The notes under the pieces were generated by a model, which did not search any database, was not told the origin of the DNA, and saw only the letters and a list, made by a program, of their open reading frames with translations. From the NCBI GenBank assembly GCA_029945375.1, contig CM057063.1:496001-560000 (forward strand): 64,000 nucleotides of DNA, given 5' to 3'. The position numbers and the translations under genes are program-made. This stretch comes from Agaricus subrufescens (Eukaryota; Basidiomycota; Agaricomycetes; Agaricales; Agaricaceae). Positions 43,857 to 54,205 of the stretch are shown in pieces; position 1 is the first letter of the stretch; every line of letters begins with the position of its first letter.

Positions 43857-44520
43857 CTCAGAAATTACTGGCGCAGTCTTCTGGGCCTTAACCCAATCCT
43901 GCACTCCAATCCCATCTTCATCCGAGAAAAGCCGGGCCCCACTTTTGCCTACCTATTCATCCCAGTCACCATCGTCCACTTGGACAAACTCGTAGAAATC
44001 TGCCCCATCCCCATGGCAGATTTTGACACTTTCCATGAAGCTAGGGGTGGCAACCCCATGGCTTAGGCTTTACCAAGTTGCGAATAGGGCAGTCGAGGAA
44101 GGTCCCTATTGGCTTGGCAGTCTTCAGACCGTGCCAACCTTATTCAGGTCCTGAACAGGTAATTGGTTCCTAACTGTCCTGAATCCCCTTGAGCATGCTC
44201 AAAACCCCGTCTCGGTCTTGGTCTCCAGTTTGATTCCCATTTTTTTCACTCTCTCTACATGCATCTCATGATACTGTCATGTATTTATACACTAAACCTC
44301 TTTTTCTTCTCTGTTTGCTCACACTTCTATATGTCGCTCAAGGCCCATATATATACTGTCTGTGGTTTGTCATCTTGAGTTGTATTTTCATTTATTTTCT
44401 TCTCTTGTTTGTTGATTGGGGCTATTGTCTTAATACCTTTTTTCCTGACCTCCGGTCAGGAGTGCTACTCGATTGGGCAGCGCTTAATAAAATTTGATTT
44501 AAAAAAAAAAAAAAGAAAAA
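43857..44520 (+). pseudogene. LINE-1 ORF2 C-terminus and 3' UTR
   Basis: The ORF2 frame resumes after the solo LTR (LRNYWRSLLGL) and ends EARGGNPMA at 44066. The same ending, EARGGN, is found in LINE-2 at 46807. About 440 bp of 3' UTR follow, then AATAAAATTTGATTT and a poly-A tract of 14 A. Confidence 0.85.
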
Positions 44521-44730
44521 AACCTAAATGTAAATTGTGTGATGAAACCTGATTACTTATAAAAAGATTTAAAACTTACCATGCATTTTTCTTCCACTCA
44601 TTTGCATGAAAGCAGGTTTCATCTTGCCACAGTGGAATAAAGAAACATTCTCCTGGTTGAAGATAGAGCTCAACACCCTGCAAAACATCTCCTTTGAGTT
44701 CAAATTTCATCATGTGCTGCTCATATCACT
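44521..44730 (-). pseudogene. DDE transposase remnant (catalytic region)
   Basis: Minus-strand sequence around 44580-44720 reads GVELYLQPGECFFIPLWQDE then TCFHANEWKKNAW, followed by GTAAGT and an intron that runs into the LINE-1 insertion site. The DE-CFHANE-W pattern is what I recall of a widespread basidiomycete DDE transposase family; the assignment is from memory. Other pieces of the same gene lie at 46210-46358 and 56723-57563. Confidence 0.55.
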
Positions 44731-44983
44731 TAGCAAAATATTTAGATAATTTCTCAAAAATTATCTAAATATTATTGAGATATTATGCTATTTTTTATTT
44801 AAATAATTTCTGGGATGTTATGTAAATATTATGTAAATGTTATTGAAATATTATTGAAAGATTCACAATTATTTTATTTACATAATATTTACATAACATC
44901 CCAGAAATTATTTAAATAAAAAATAGCATAATATTTCAATAATATTTAGATGATTTCTCAAAAATTATTTAAATATTTTGTTA
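44731..44983. mobile_element. Palindromic AT-rich MITE, copy 1
   Basis: Near-perfect fold-back of about 250 bp: arms of about 115 bp start TAGCAAAATATTTAGATAAT and end with the inverse (AAATATTTTGTTA). Flanking TA fits Tc1/mariner-like insertion. It has no coding capacity. It interrupts the decayed transposase. Confidence 0.8.
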
Positions 44984-45192
44984 CTGAATAATAGTGTGAA
45001 TAAATAATAATTAATTACTTTATAGTTAGGGTTAGGCCCATCAACTAGCAAAAAATTACACATATTGAACCATATGATGAATAATTGTCACAATAAAAGG
45101 TAAAGACCACTAAAATATCAAATATAGAAAGTAAAAGTGAATGAAAACTATCTAAGAAAACTTCATAATATAGGCCAACACAGATCCATCAC
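44984..45192. other. Unassigned AT-rich spacer
   Basis: About 200 bp between two palindromic MITEs; probably decayed transposase or intron sequence. No coding signal was seen. Confidence 0.4.
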
Positions 45193-45421
45193 TAGCAAAA
45201 TATTTAAATATTATGCTATTTTTTATTTAAACAGTTTCTGGGATGTTATGTAAATATTATGTAAATATTATTGAGATATTATTGAAAGATTCACAATTAT
45301 TTTAATGATATTTCAATAATATTTACATAATATTTACATAACATCCTAGAACTTATTTAAATAAAAAGTTGTATAACATTTAAATAATATTTAGATAATT
45401 TCTTGAAATTATCTAAATATA
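45193..45421. mobile_element. Palindromic AT-rich MITE, copy 2
   Basis: Same family as 44731-44983, beginning TAGCAAAATATTTAAATATT, with the inverse arm ending near 45421. The right terminus is eroded. Confidence 0.75.
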
Positions 45422-45970
45422 CAAATCTAAATCTACACTATAAGCTGAAAAGCAGAAGGCATACTATACAGTATATACATAAGAATAACAAAGGATGATA
45501 ATAATAGATAAATAATGTGCCAGAACAAACACAAAATGCTAACAAGAAAGAATATAGCTAAAAAAACAAATATGAAACACTTAACACAAATGAATGAAAA
45601 CTAATGCACCTTTTGAGTTTTAAAGCATTTAAGCACATTCACCCTATTACTACTACATCTACATAATAAAAGAAAAATATCAAGATCTTTCAATGCTCAC
45701 ATTGCTTTCTGTACAGTTAGTCTATTGTTTTTATAGAGGCAGTGATCATACTCTAATATACCTCTAGGCTACCACAAAAGTTTAGTGGAGGGAGTTTTTT
45801 ATCCCTCTTGCCTGAAACTGAATTGTTGACAACAAAAGCCATGTAGTCTGACATATCATGAATGCTCAGTAGAGGTCAGGATGATAGTTTTGAAGCCATA
45901 AATTGCAGCAAGGGAGGGAAAGCTGGTATCCCAGAGTATATTGGCTACTTTTATGCAACTGGGAGATAGT
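45422..45970. other. Unassigned AT-rich interval
   Basis: About 550 bp between MITE copies, within the span of the decayed transposase. Weak minus-strand open stretches exist but match nothing I recognise. It may be another eroded insertion. Confidence 0.4.
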
Positions 45971-46209
45971 ATTAGCAAAATATTTAGATAATTTTCCAGA
46001 AATTATCTAAATATTATTTAAATATTATGCTAGTTTTTATTTAGATAATTTCTGGAATGTTATGAAAATATCATGGAAATATTATTGAAATAATTGTGAA
46101 TCTAAATAAATATTTCAATAATATCCCAGAAATTATCTAAATAAAAAATAGCATAATATTTAAATAATATTTAGATAATTTCTCAAAAATTATTCAAATA
46201 TTTTGCTAA
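45971..46209. mobile_element. Palindromic AT-rich MITE, copy 3
   Basis: Best-preserved ends: ATTAGCAAAATATTTAGATAAT at the left is mirrored by AAATATTTTGCTAAT at the right. It separates the transposase segment ending FLLRLLEYI (46210 onward, minus) from upstream sequence, so it inserted inside the transposase gene. Confidence 0.82.
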
Positions 46210-46358
46210 TGTATTCTAAAAGTCTTAGTAGGAAAATATCTTCACAATATATGACAACATCTGGACATTCATAACCATCCATATACAGATGCCTTTATGA
46301 AGGGTTTTTTATGTCCAACCCAATTTGACTTGCTTACAAAGTAGATTTGTGAACAGAG
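46210..46358 (-). pseudogene. DDE transposase remnant (middle part)
   Basis: Minus strand reads VKLGWT, stop, KTLHKGI, then after a frame change YMDGYECPDVV and FLLRLLEYI. This fits the LGW...KGVYMDGHER motif I recall from basidiomycete DDE transposases. It joins the 56723-57563 piece once LINE-2 and one 15-bp TSD copy are removed. Confidence 0.6.
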
Positions 46359-46968
46359 TTTTTTTTTTTTTTTTTGAATCAAATTTTATTATAGCACTGC
46401 CTGTTAGCATAGCACTCTTAGCTAGAGGCTAGGAAAAGGAGTATCTAAGACAAAGCCCAAAGCAACAAGAAAGAGAAAAATAAATGAAAAGGGAGATGTA
46501 GAGACACAAACACAACAAGCCAATCAGAAATTGGTACATAGCCTGGAGTGACATATAAAAGCATGGGGAGCTAGAGAGTTAGAGTATACATACAGGACCA
46601 TATCATGAGACACATGTGATAAGAGAGGAAAAGATAGATGAAAAGAGGAGATGAACTGAGCCAAGTCCAAAACCAAAACAGGGAAGTTTATGTAAGATAG
46701 GAGAGTCAGGGACCACTTTTATTCTTACCTCAAGGGTGACATGATCTTATAATCACTAGACCAATAGGAACCTGCCTTGACTGCCCTATTTGCAATCTAG
46801 TAAAGTCTAGGCCCAGAGGTTGCCACCTCTGGCCTCTCTAGTAATCTGATCTGGATGGACAAACAGATTGTTGAGGTTGTTTGTCATGTCTTCAACAGAT
46901 ATGGGGATGATGTCAATGTCGCCATTGAGGTGGACTACAACTCTGGGGACAAGAAGCTGAGAGATTGT

Positions 46969-48362
46969 TGTTACAGCCCCAGCTGTTTTACATGTGAAAA
47001 TGTACATTTAATGTGGCTAGGTGTATGTATTAGGCTTGAGAACGAGTAATTGATCACCCCATTAGTAATGAGATCAGTTGAGGGCATGTGTAAAGACAGG
47101 GTGAACTAGGAATCAGTCAAGATTGCATCTGCAATTCCTAGCAGGAAAACTGTACTGTTAGGGAAAATATAATCGTGTTTGAGGACTTTAAAACAGAAGT
47201 CTCGAGGCTGAGTCTAGGGAGACTTGATTGTGAATTATCATCAAGGCTGGCTATGGGATGGCTTGAGGACTTAGTGGAGCACAGTTCCTTTAGCGGACCT
47301 TATGCTAGACTAAATCTATAACTACTACCTGCCTAATATGGAAAGGCTAGGAAGTAGGTGATCCACACATGTTGAGACTGAAAAAACTGAAGCAGGACTG
47401 TCGGAATTATTGGTCGAGACTCAGGATCGGGTAGCAATGCTGATAATCTCAAAGCAACTGGAGGCGAGACAGAAATTTGGTCTAATCAAGGACATCTTAT
47501 TGACGGATCAATCAGTGGGGGATGAGTCTCGAGGGTTCCTAGACTAAGGTCTAGGGTTGGAACCTTGCTAGCCAATGAAGAGCGAGGGATTAGGCAAGTG
47601 CAATGTTCGGTCGAGGAGACTGAATAGTCAAGACTGTTGATTGGTGGAGAAAGATGAGTCAAGGAGACTATACCCATTCAGCGCTGGATACAGACTTGGT
47701 TATTTGTTTCATATTTGTTTATTTTGTCTCAGTTTTTTATTGTGTATTGTATATAGTCGCCAGTTGAGGACAAGGTTTGGAATCAAATCTTTGCCCAAGC
47801 ACTGTGCAAGTGAAATCAAGTTTGGTTAAACTTTGCAGTGTTCTAAGCATTTCTTAAAGTTCTTTCTCAACTCAGAAGGACTTGTGTTCTGCTCAAGAGA
47901 GTATCTTCACTGGCCTAATAGGATTGCAATAGCATTTGGTGCTAGCTTGACTTGTCTTACAGTCTGTCTCAAAGTGCAAAGGCAGGTCAAGGCTCTCCGA
48001 GTTTGTTGAGGCACCACTAGGACGGACTTGCTACCCCTCCTAGATAGTTGTCTAACCCATCCTATTGAGGACAGTCATTGCAAGCTTAGCCCCTCATCAC
48101 AAAGGTTCTAATCAAAATGGCATAGGCCTGGAAGAGGTCTCTATTCAGTTGAGACTTGTTTCACATTTCTATTCTACCCCTATTTTCATTTAATACTTAA
48201 TTGAGACTCTTACTTTCACTTTCTTTCTGATTTATTCTCCCCACAAACCACACTTGAGACTTGGTGTATTTCAAAGGGTTGCATTCACATTCAATCTTAT
48301 ATTTTATATTTTAATATTTTAATATTTTATCTTTCCACATTCACACCGATCTAGTCTCTTCA
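46969..48362 (+). mobile_element. Complete family B solo LTR with 4-bp TSD
   Basis: 1,394 bp, TGTTACAGCCCCAGC to TAGTCTCTTCA, flanked by TTGT (46965-46968 and 48363-48366). Start and TSD length resemble family C (TGATACGGCCC, 4 bp), suggesting related lineages. No internal region. Confidence 0.93.
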
Positions 48363-50422
48363 TTGTTGGGGAAGGTTTTTCACCAATGAAAATGGGTAAA
48401 GGGGATGGTTCAAAGCCTAGGGTGCAACTGTGGTGATCTCAGAGGTGATGCGTGTATTCCATATATTTCTTCCACTCACATTTGTCCTTCCTGGGGCAAG
48501 AGGGGCCCTGGAAGGAGAAAGCTTTGGGGTTACCAATGAGGAACAAGATCATGCCTTCAATCCTACAATAGTCATAGTTGATGTGTCAGGCATACCAGGG
48601 GCACTCATTGAGGATGTGTTTTCTGGTTTCCAAGGTATGGAGGTGTCCAGGGCATGATGTGTCTGGGGAAGAGTCAACTTTAGAAAAGAATTGTTTGTGG
48701 TAGTCTCCAATAGGGGTGTGATTAGAGATAGTGCAACAAAATGTGGCATATAATTGTGGCAATTCTGTGGCTGTGGTAAAGAAGTACATGCCCATCCATG
48801 AGCCATTACTGCAGGTGGATGGGGAGAGGTGTTCTTTAGAGGAGCCATTGGTGAGGGGGAGGAAGCAGCAGCCTTGGAAGAATTTGGATGTGGGGTTAGA
48901 GAATTCCATGTTCCACTGGACAAGGGTGGCTTTCTCAATCTTGTGATATCTCTTGTGTAAGGTTTGAGACTGAGGGAAGGCAGTTTTTCCAGTGAAGGTA
49001 GCTTTAGAAGTGATAGAGGCTGTGTTCTTGGCAATGCATGATGCACAGCCTTGGTTATAGGGTTTATGAGTACATTGGGGCATGCTGGTGTAGCAGTACC
49101 CTGAGAAGGTGATGTGGATGTTGGGAATGTTTTTGATGAGGTTGCATAGGGCTCTGGCAAGAGTGATGTTGAGAGAGCTGCCTTTGTGGGATGAGGAGTT
49201 GTAAAGGTGGCTCAATATGGTGGTGATGGCAGGGGTAAGGATATGTATGTGTTGGACTTTGTGGGAGAGGGTGGATAGAAGGTGTTTGTGTATTTTGGTG
49301 GCAGCTATGATGGCTGCCCAGACATGAGCATTAGCAATAGATATGTGTCTACCTGTGGGTAATGTTTTGGAGTATATGGTGGATGTGGAGTGAGTGATGG
49401 AGTATGCTGCATGGTGATGGAGGGGGGTGTTAGGGTCATCATCTTCACCTTTCTTTTGGAGTTTGCTGGTGGTGACAGTGCATATGGAGTGGGGCTCAGG
49501 GGAGGATATGATTTTGTCCATGAGGTTGTAGTATGTGGCAATCTCTTCATGTTCACCCTTGAGGGCAGAAGGGGGGTGCTGAAAGGAGATTTTGAGGGGG
49601 TGGATGTCCATGAGATATGAGCCAGGGGAGGCTTTAGGGTGAGTGGGGTGGAAGGTCTCAGCAATGAGGTTGAGATCAGTCACATCAAGTGGGAACTTAG
49701 CAATTTTAGCTCTAGTTTTCAACAGGAACTCCAAGCTTTCCAGATGGAGGTGTGTTTCTTTTGCAATTTCCTTCCTAGAGAGAGAGAGGATGGGGTGGCC
49801 TTTGTGGAAGGTGACAATGCAGGTTTTGGATTTGTCAAATAGCTTTTTCAGAGTGATGTGGATGGGGGTGAGGCCAGTAAAAGCAAGGGCTGCACCCATG
49901 TGGGTAGTGTGGAATGCACTGGTGATCCATAGAGATGCAGAGCGGTGCATTGCATAGAAGGTTTTAGTGTTTGCAATGAACACTCTAGTGCCAGGGCAAT
50001 ACCAACACTAGAGGCTGTAAGTGGCTATTGGGATGACACATGATATGTATAGCAGACATTTGTGATGGGGGAGGAGACCCCAGGCAGAGTTGCCCAAGAT
50101 GCAGAGGCATTTAGCAGTGGAGAAGGACCAAGTAACATACCTCTTGATATGGTCTTTGAAGGTGAGGGATCTGTTGAAAGAGATCCCTAGGTAGTGCCAT
50201 ATGGTTTTAGGGGTGAGGGAGTGGTCACCTGTAAAAAGCTCCACACCTAGGTCAATGGGGGGATTGGGGTCACCTGGTTTCTTGGTGAAATTGAAGAGTT
50301 CCATTTTGGAATGTTCCATAACAGACTGAAATCTGTAAATAAGTCCAAAATATGTGAGTATGCATGTATGAGCAAGGAGTGAGAGTCTTTGTAAGAGTAG
50401 TCCAATGCAACAAGGAGGCTGT

Positions 50423-50653
50423 CTTTTTATTTTATTTTAAACAATCATAAATTTATATACCAGTGCTCTAATGCAGTCCAGTCCTACATAAATGCCTGTA
50501 CATAGAGTTGACTAAGCAGAAATGTAACCCAAACAGATGGAAAACATAACCTGAGACAACAAAGCTGCCTCACACTGAATAATACAATGTCCATAAGTCT
50601 GAAGACTGACAGGTGTCTGACTGATAGCACAGAGAAGAAAATGAAAGCATAAT
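50423..50653 (-). mobile_element. Short 5'-truncated LINE F copy with 14-bp TSD
   Basis: 231 bp matching the last part of 9734-10461 in reverse, with an eroded poly-A at its left end. Flanked by AACAAGGAGGCTGT (50409-50422 and 50654-50667). It splits the LINE-2 RT just after the YVDD region. Confidence 0.9.
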
Positions 50654-51972
50654 AACAAGGAGGCTGTTATCTACATATGATAGGAAAGAGGAGAGAGGTT
50701 TAATAAATGATTTGTCAGTCTTGATCCAGTGATCTAACATATGAAATATAGGAGAAATATAGAGTGTGGATAGGATCAGTGATAGAGCACTTCCTTGTCC
50801 AACTCTTACATCACATGCATATTTTTTTGATGTGTTATTATTGATGGAGTATGAAGTGAATCATCCTACTAGGTAATTCTGGAAGAAAAAGACAATCTGT
50901 GGGGGGTAACCAAAGTGAGCTAGCACTTTACATAAGATGTGGTGATTGAGAGAGGGGAGGATTGTGCAATATCAAAGGTGAGAACTGAGGTGACCTGCTT
51001 GTGGCTCCAACCATTGTGGATGAGGTGGGTGATGGTGACAGCAGCATCTTCAGTAGATCTCTATAGGATACCACTGGTTTGGCATGGGTGTATGATAGGA
51101 TGGGTAATGCCTTCCACTTGGAGGCATGTGGTGATGACTTTTTTGAAGAGTTTACTGGTCATATTGAGGAGGACAATGGGGCAGAAAGATTTGATCTTGT
51201 CATACAATGGTTTGTTGGGCTTAGGAATGATGACAGAGGTGGATCTCTCAAAGTGTGATAGCCAATAACTGAGGGTGATGGATGCATTGCAGAGGAGGGT
51301 GAGGGTAGCAGTAAATTCAGGGGAGGCTTGTATGAGCCTTTTGAGTAGGTGCCAAGATATATGGTCCAGGCCCAGAGTGGAATTCTTGGAACAGCTCCTA
51401 AGTGCATCAGTGATTTCAAGGGAAGAGAAGGGGTACCATTGGTGGGGGGGTAGTGGGGGGAGGGTAGAGGCAACTCTGTCAAAGGTGACTGGGTCAGTAA
51501 TTAGTGGAATTAAATGTGTTATGGATAGTGTTAAAGAGAGATTTGTCATCATTGCAGGGGTTACCTTTCTGATCCAAGATGGCTTTGGTGGCTGGGAGCT
51601 TGCACTCTCTTGTCCATTCAACTAGATCCCAAGGCCATTTTTTGTCAATGGCAGTATGCATAATGGCTTTGTTGAAATGTTTGTTTCGTTCGTCTTTAGC
51701 CATTTTCCTAAGTTGTGAGTATTTTACAGGATCTCTTTTGTGACCATGTTGGCAGTGGCACCTCAGGTCATTATAAAGGGATCTGCATTGTCTGTCCCAC
51801 CACTTTTTGGAGTGGTGAGATGGCTTGGACATGATGGTGTGGTTGTCCCATGCCTTAGAAAAAATTTGAGCCATACCTTCAGTGAACTCTTCTAACTCCT
51901 CTGCTGAGTTTGGGAGGCCCAGTTTGACTTTCATCATTTCCATTTCCCCAGCTACTTGATTAACAAAGGCAT

Positions 51973-53225
51973 TGTTATAGTGACCCTGGCCCAGTCCTAA
52001 GCTGGGGCATTACATTGTAGGAAATGCTCAGATTACCTAAGCATAACAAAGGATCCTCTTCAATGATCAATATCTCAGAGTAACCCGAATATGCAAAGCA
52101 ACTAGAGCTAGAGAGCAATAACAAAGATATAAAGTGTTATATTCTGTTTCCAGAACTTTCTGATCATTCCCGACATTTCCTTTTCTATCTAGAATGTTCC
52201 ATTTCCATTTCCGGTATGTTCCAAGGAACCCTGCTGTCAAGTTTCCTTTCGATGGGATCCACTCAGGACTGTTGTCTTTCGAGTTCCTTTATTTGGTAAG
52301 TCCGCTTCCCAGAACCAGTAGTGGTTGGCTGGTTATGCCGTAGTTCCTTTCTGGGACTACGGTTGCACTCCCACGGTTGCTCTATGACCAATGCAACGCG
52401 GGCCGTAACTTTCCAACAGCCAATGCGACTGTATCCAGATCGGTACTCATTCCTATTGTGATGCAATTGCTATATCTCTATTCCAATTCCTATTTCTATT
52501 ATCTGGAACTATTTCTTTTCTGTACTTTACTCCTGTACACCTTCGTATATAAGTTCCATATTCCTGTATCTATTCCTCAGTCTGAAATCAACTTAGATTT
52601 CATTCCCTCTCGATTCCTATCTTTCCACTAAGCTTTCTGCAACTCGTGTTCTATTCCACTATTGCTATCTAGGCATCCGGAACCTGCTGGAGGGCACAGT
52701 GCACCTTCACGTCACTGAGGCCAATGCCTATCCCTCAATCGGAACTGCTTAGTTCCAACTCTGTGGTTGTAGTCTTAACATAAAGCAATTCAGGCTTAAT
52801 TTCACTTTTAGGCTTTAGTTAGAGAAAGGCTCTATATTCGAGCCTCCTACCTAACCAAGTAGAAATGTTAGGGAGTTTCTACATGGCCTAGTTGATGTCT
52901 TATATACTACATGACTCTATCTATTAATAACTTTGATCCTAAGAAGCTCTATCCCTAATAACTGATCCTCAGGGCAGGAAGCATGGCTTGGGACTGAGAT
53001 TGAAGCTTAATGAAACTAAAGATATCTAGATAGAAGTTCTTCTCTCTATATATAAGACTTCTTAACTGTTTATAGAGAGTTCATTCATAATCAAAGCACA
53101 GAAGACAATACAGAAATATAAGAATCAAAGAAGCAAAATACAAATACAAGAATAGAAAGACATAATTGGAAACATTACATAAGTAATCATCTCCATAAAA
53201 GAAAACATTGTTCATAATCATAACA
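51973..53225 (+). mobile_element. Family D solo LTR with 5-bp TSD, itself split
   Basis: TGTTATAGTGACC to AATCATAACA, flanked by GGCAT (51968-51972 and 53226-53230). Net length is about 602 bp after removing the family A solo LTR and its TSD. A TATATATAAG box near 53047 indicates plus orientation. It interrupts LINE-2 ORF2 between EEDA and the NQVAGEME segment. Confidence 0.9.
52135..52780 (+). mobile_element. Family A solo LTR with 5-bp TSD, inside D LTR
   Basis: 646 bp, TGTTATATTC to GTCTTAACA, flanked by TAAAG (52130-52134 and 52781-52785). It is the third level of nesting: LINE-2, then D, then A. It keeps several CpGs lost in other A copies. Confidence 0.93.
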
Positions 53226-54205
53226 GGCATCTTCTTCTTTGGAGTATTTGTTGAGGAACAGTTGGCTGACAGTGTCTTTTTGACCTTTGTTTGGAATCTG
53301 CATTGAGAGTGGATTGTGATTGGACCCTAGCCTGCTGATGTCATCATTCTGTGTGGTGAGTCTCAAGTATGGAGATTTGAGAAATGGAGGGTTCATGAAG
53401 CACAGATCAATGATAGAAGGTTGTACATTTTGTTTTTGAAATGGGATGTGGGTGGAGGCATAGGGGTTGGAGGTTATAGCTCTTAACATACCTAAGGAGC
53501 TCATTATGTTGATGAGGCAGTGGCTGAGCATGTTGGGCCCATGATGGGCTTTTGCTCCTTCATCCCATTTTGTGTCTTGAATGTTAAAGTCACCTGTGCA
53601 TATGTCTATTTTGGGTATAAGGTTAGTATTTTCTTCTAGGAGAGTCAAGGCTGCATTGGTGTGGCTATTGTTGTATATGTTAAGGATGTGGGTGGTAGTT
53701 TTAACTTTACTGTCATTGTGTTTGAGCATGACAAGGAATACATCATTGTGTTTGATGAGGTCAGACCTGAACTGGGGGTTGAGTGAGGAAAGTTGGCACT
53801 TGACATATGTGATGATTCTGGGGAGGAAATTGCCTGGATTGGTTGGATTGAAGGTGGGGAGGAGGGGGATCCATGAGGGGTGGATAGGTGGACCAAAGGC
53901 ATCATCCCCTTCTCTAGCTGTGGCAGAGGATTGCATGCATATGCATTTCCAGCCTGGTTCTTGGAATAGAACAATGCCAGTATGCAGGGTGCACCACTCA
54001 AGTGTAAGAGAGGTATTCTCCCAGCTTTTGCAGGCATTATACAATAGAATATTGAGAGAAATGGGGGCAAGCATTTGACACTCATCTACAAGTGGGGGAT
54101 GTTGTGGATTCGTAGGGAAGGAGTTACCTTGGGAGCCATGGCTTGGATAGCTGCTTTATGTTCTTTAGATCTTCTTTTGCAGTCCTCTTTGATGTGTTGG
54201 GAGTG

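Larger units (their letters stand above)
20935..44520 (+). mobile_element. LINE-1, full-length Tad1-like non-LTR retrotransposon (with nested insertions)
   Basis: Flanked by AACCTAAATGTAAA on both sides and ending in poly-A after AATAAAATTTGATTT. Removing the nested family C element (21159-35466) and the C solo LTR (42502-43852), each with one TSD copy, leaves about 7.9 kb: a 94-bp 5' UTR, ORF1 with zinc knuckles, ORF2 with endonuclease, RT and a C-terminal zinc knuckle, and about 450 bp of 3' UTR. The 5' UTR closely matches LINE-2 (46359-56722, minus). Frameshifts and stops indicate it is dead. Confidence 0.9.
46807..54074 (-). pseudogene. LINE-2 ORF2 (split by four insertions)
   Basis: Pieces on the minus strand: 54074-53231 endonuclease (QEPGW, TGDFNIQD; the SDH box is changed to SNH), 51968-50668 RT palm start with the PKPNKP and SFCPIVLLN motifs, 50408-48586 the rest of RT and the RNase H-like and zinc-knuckle region, 48585-48367 plus 46968-46807 the C-terminus ending EARGGNLWA. 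Multiple stops and frameshifts, so it is inactive. Confidence 0.8.

Noticed and set aside
44731..46209. Regularly repeated palindromes resembling a CRISPR array
   Set aside because: Units are about 250 bp, AT-rich fold-backs with TA flanks in a eukaryotic genome; they are MITEs.
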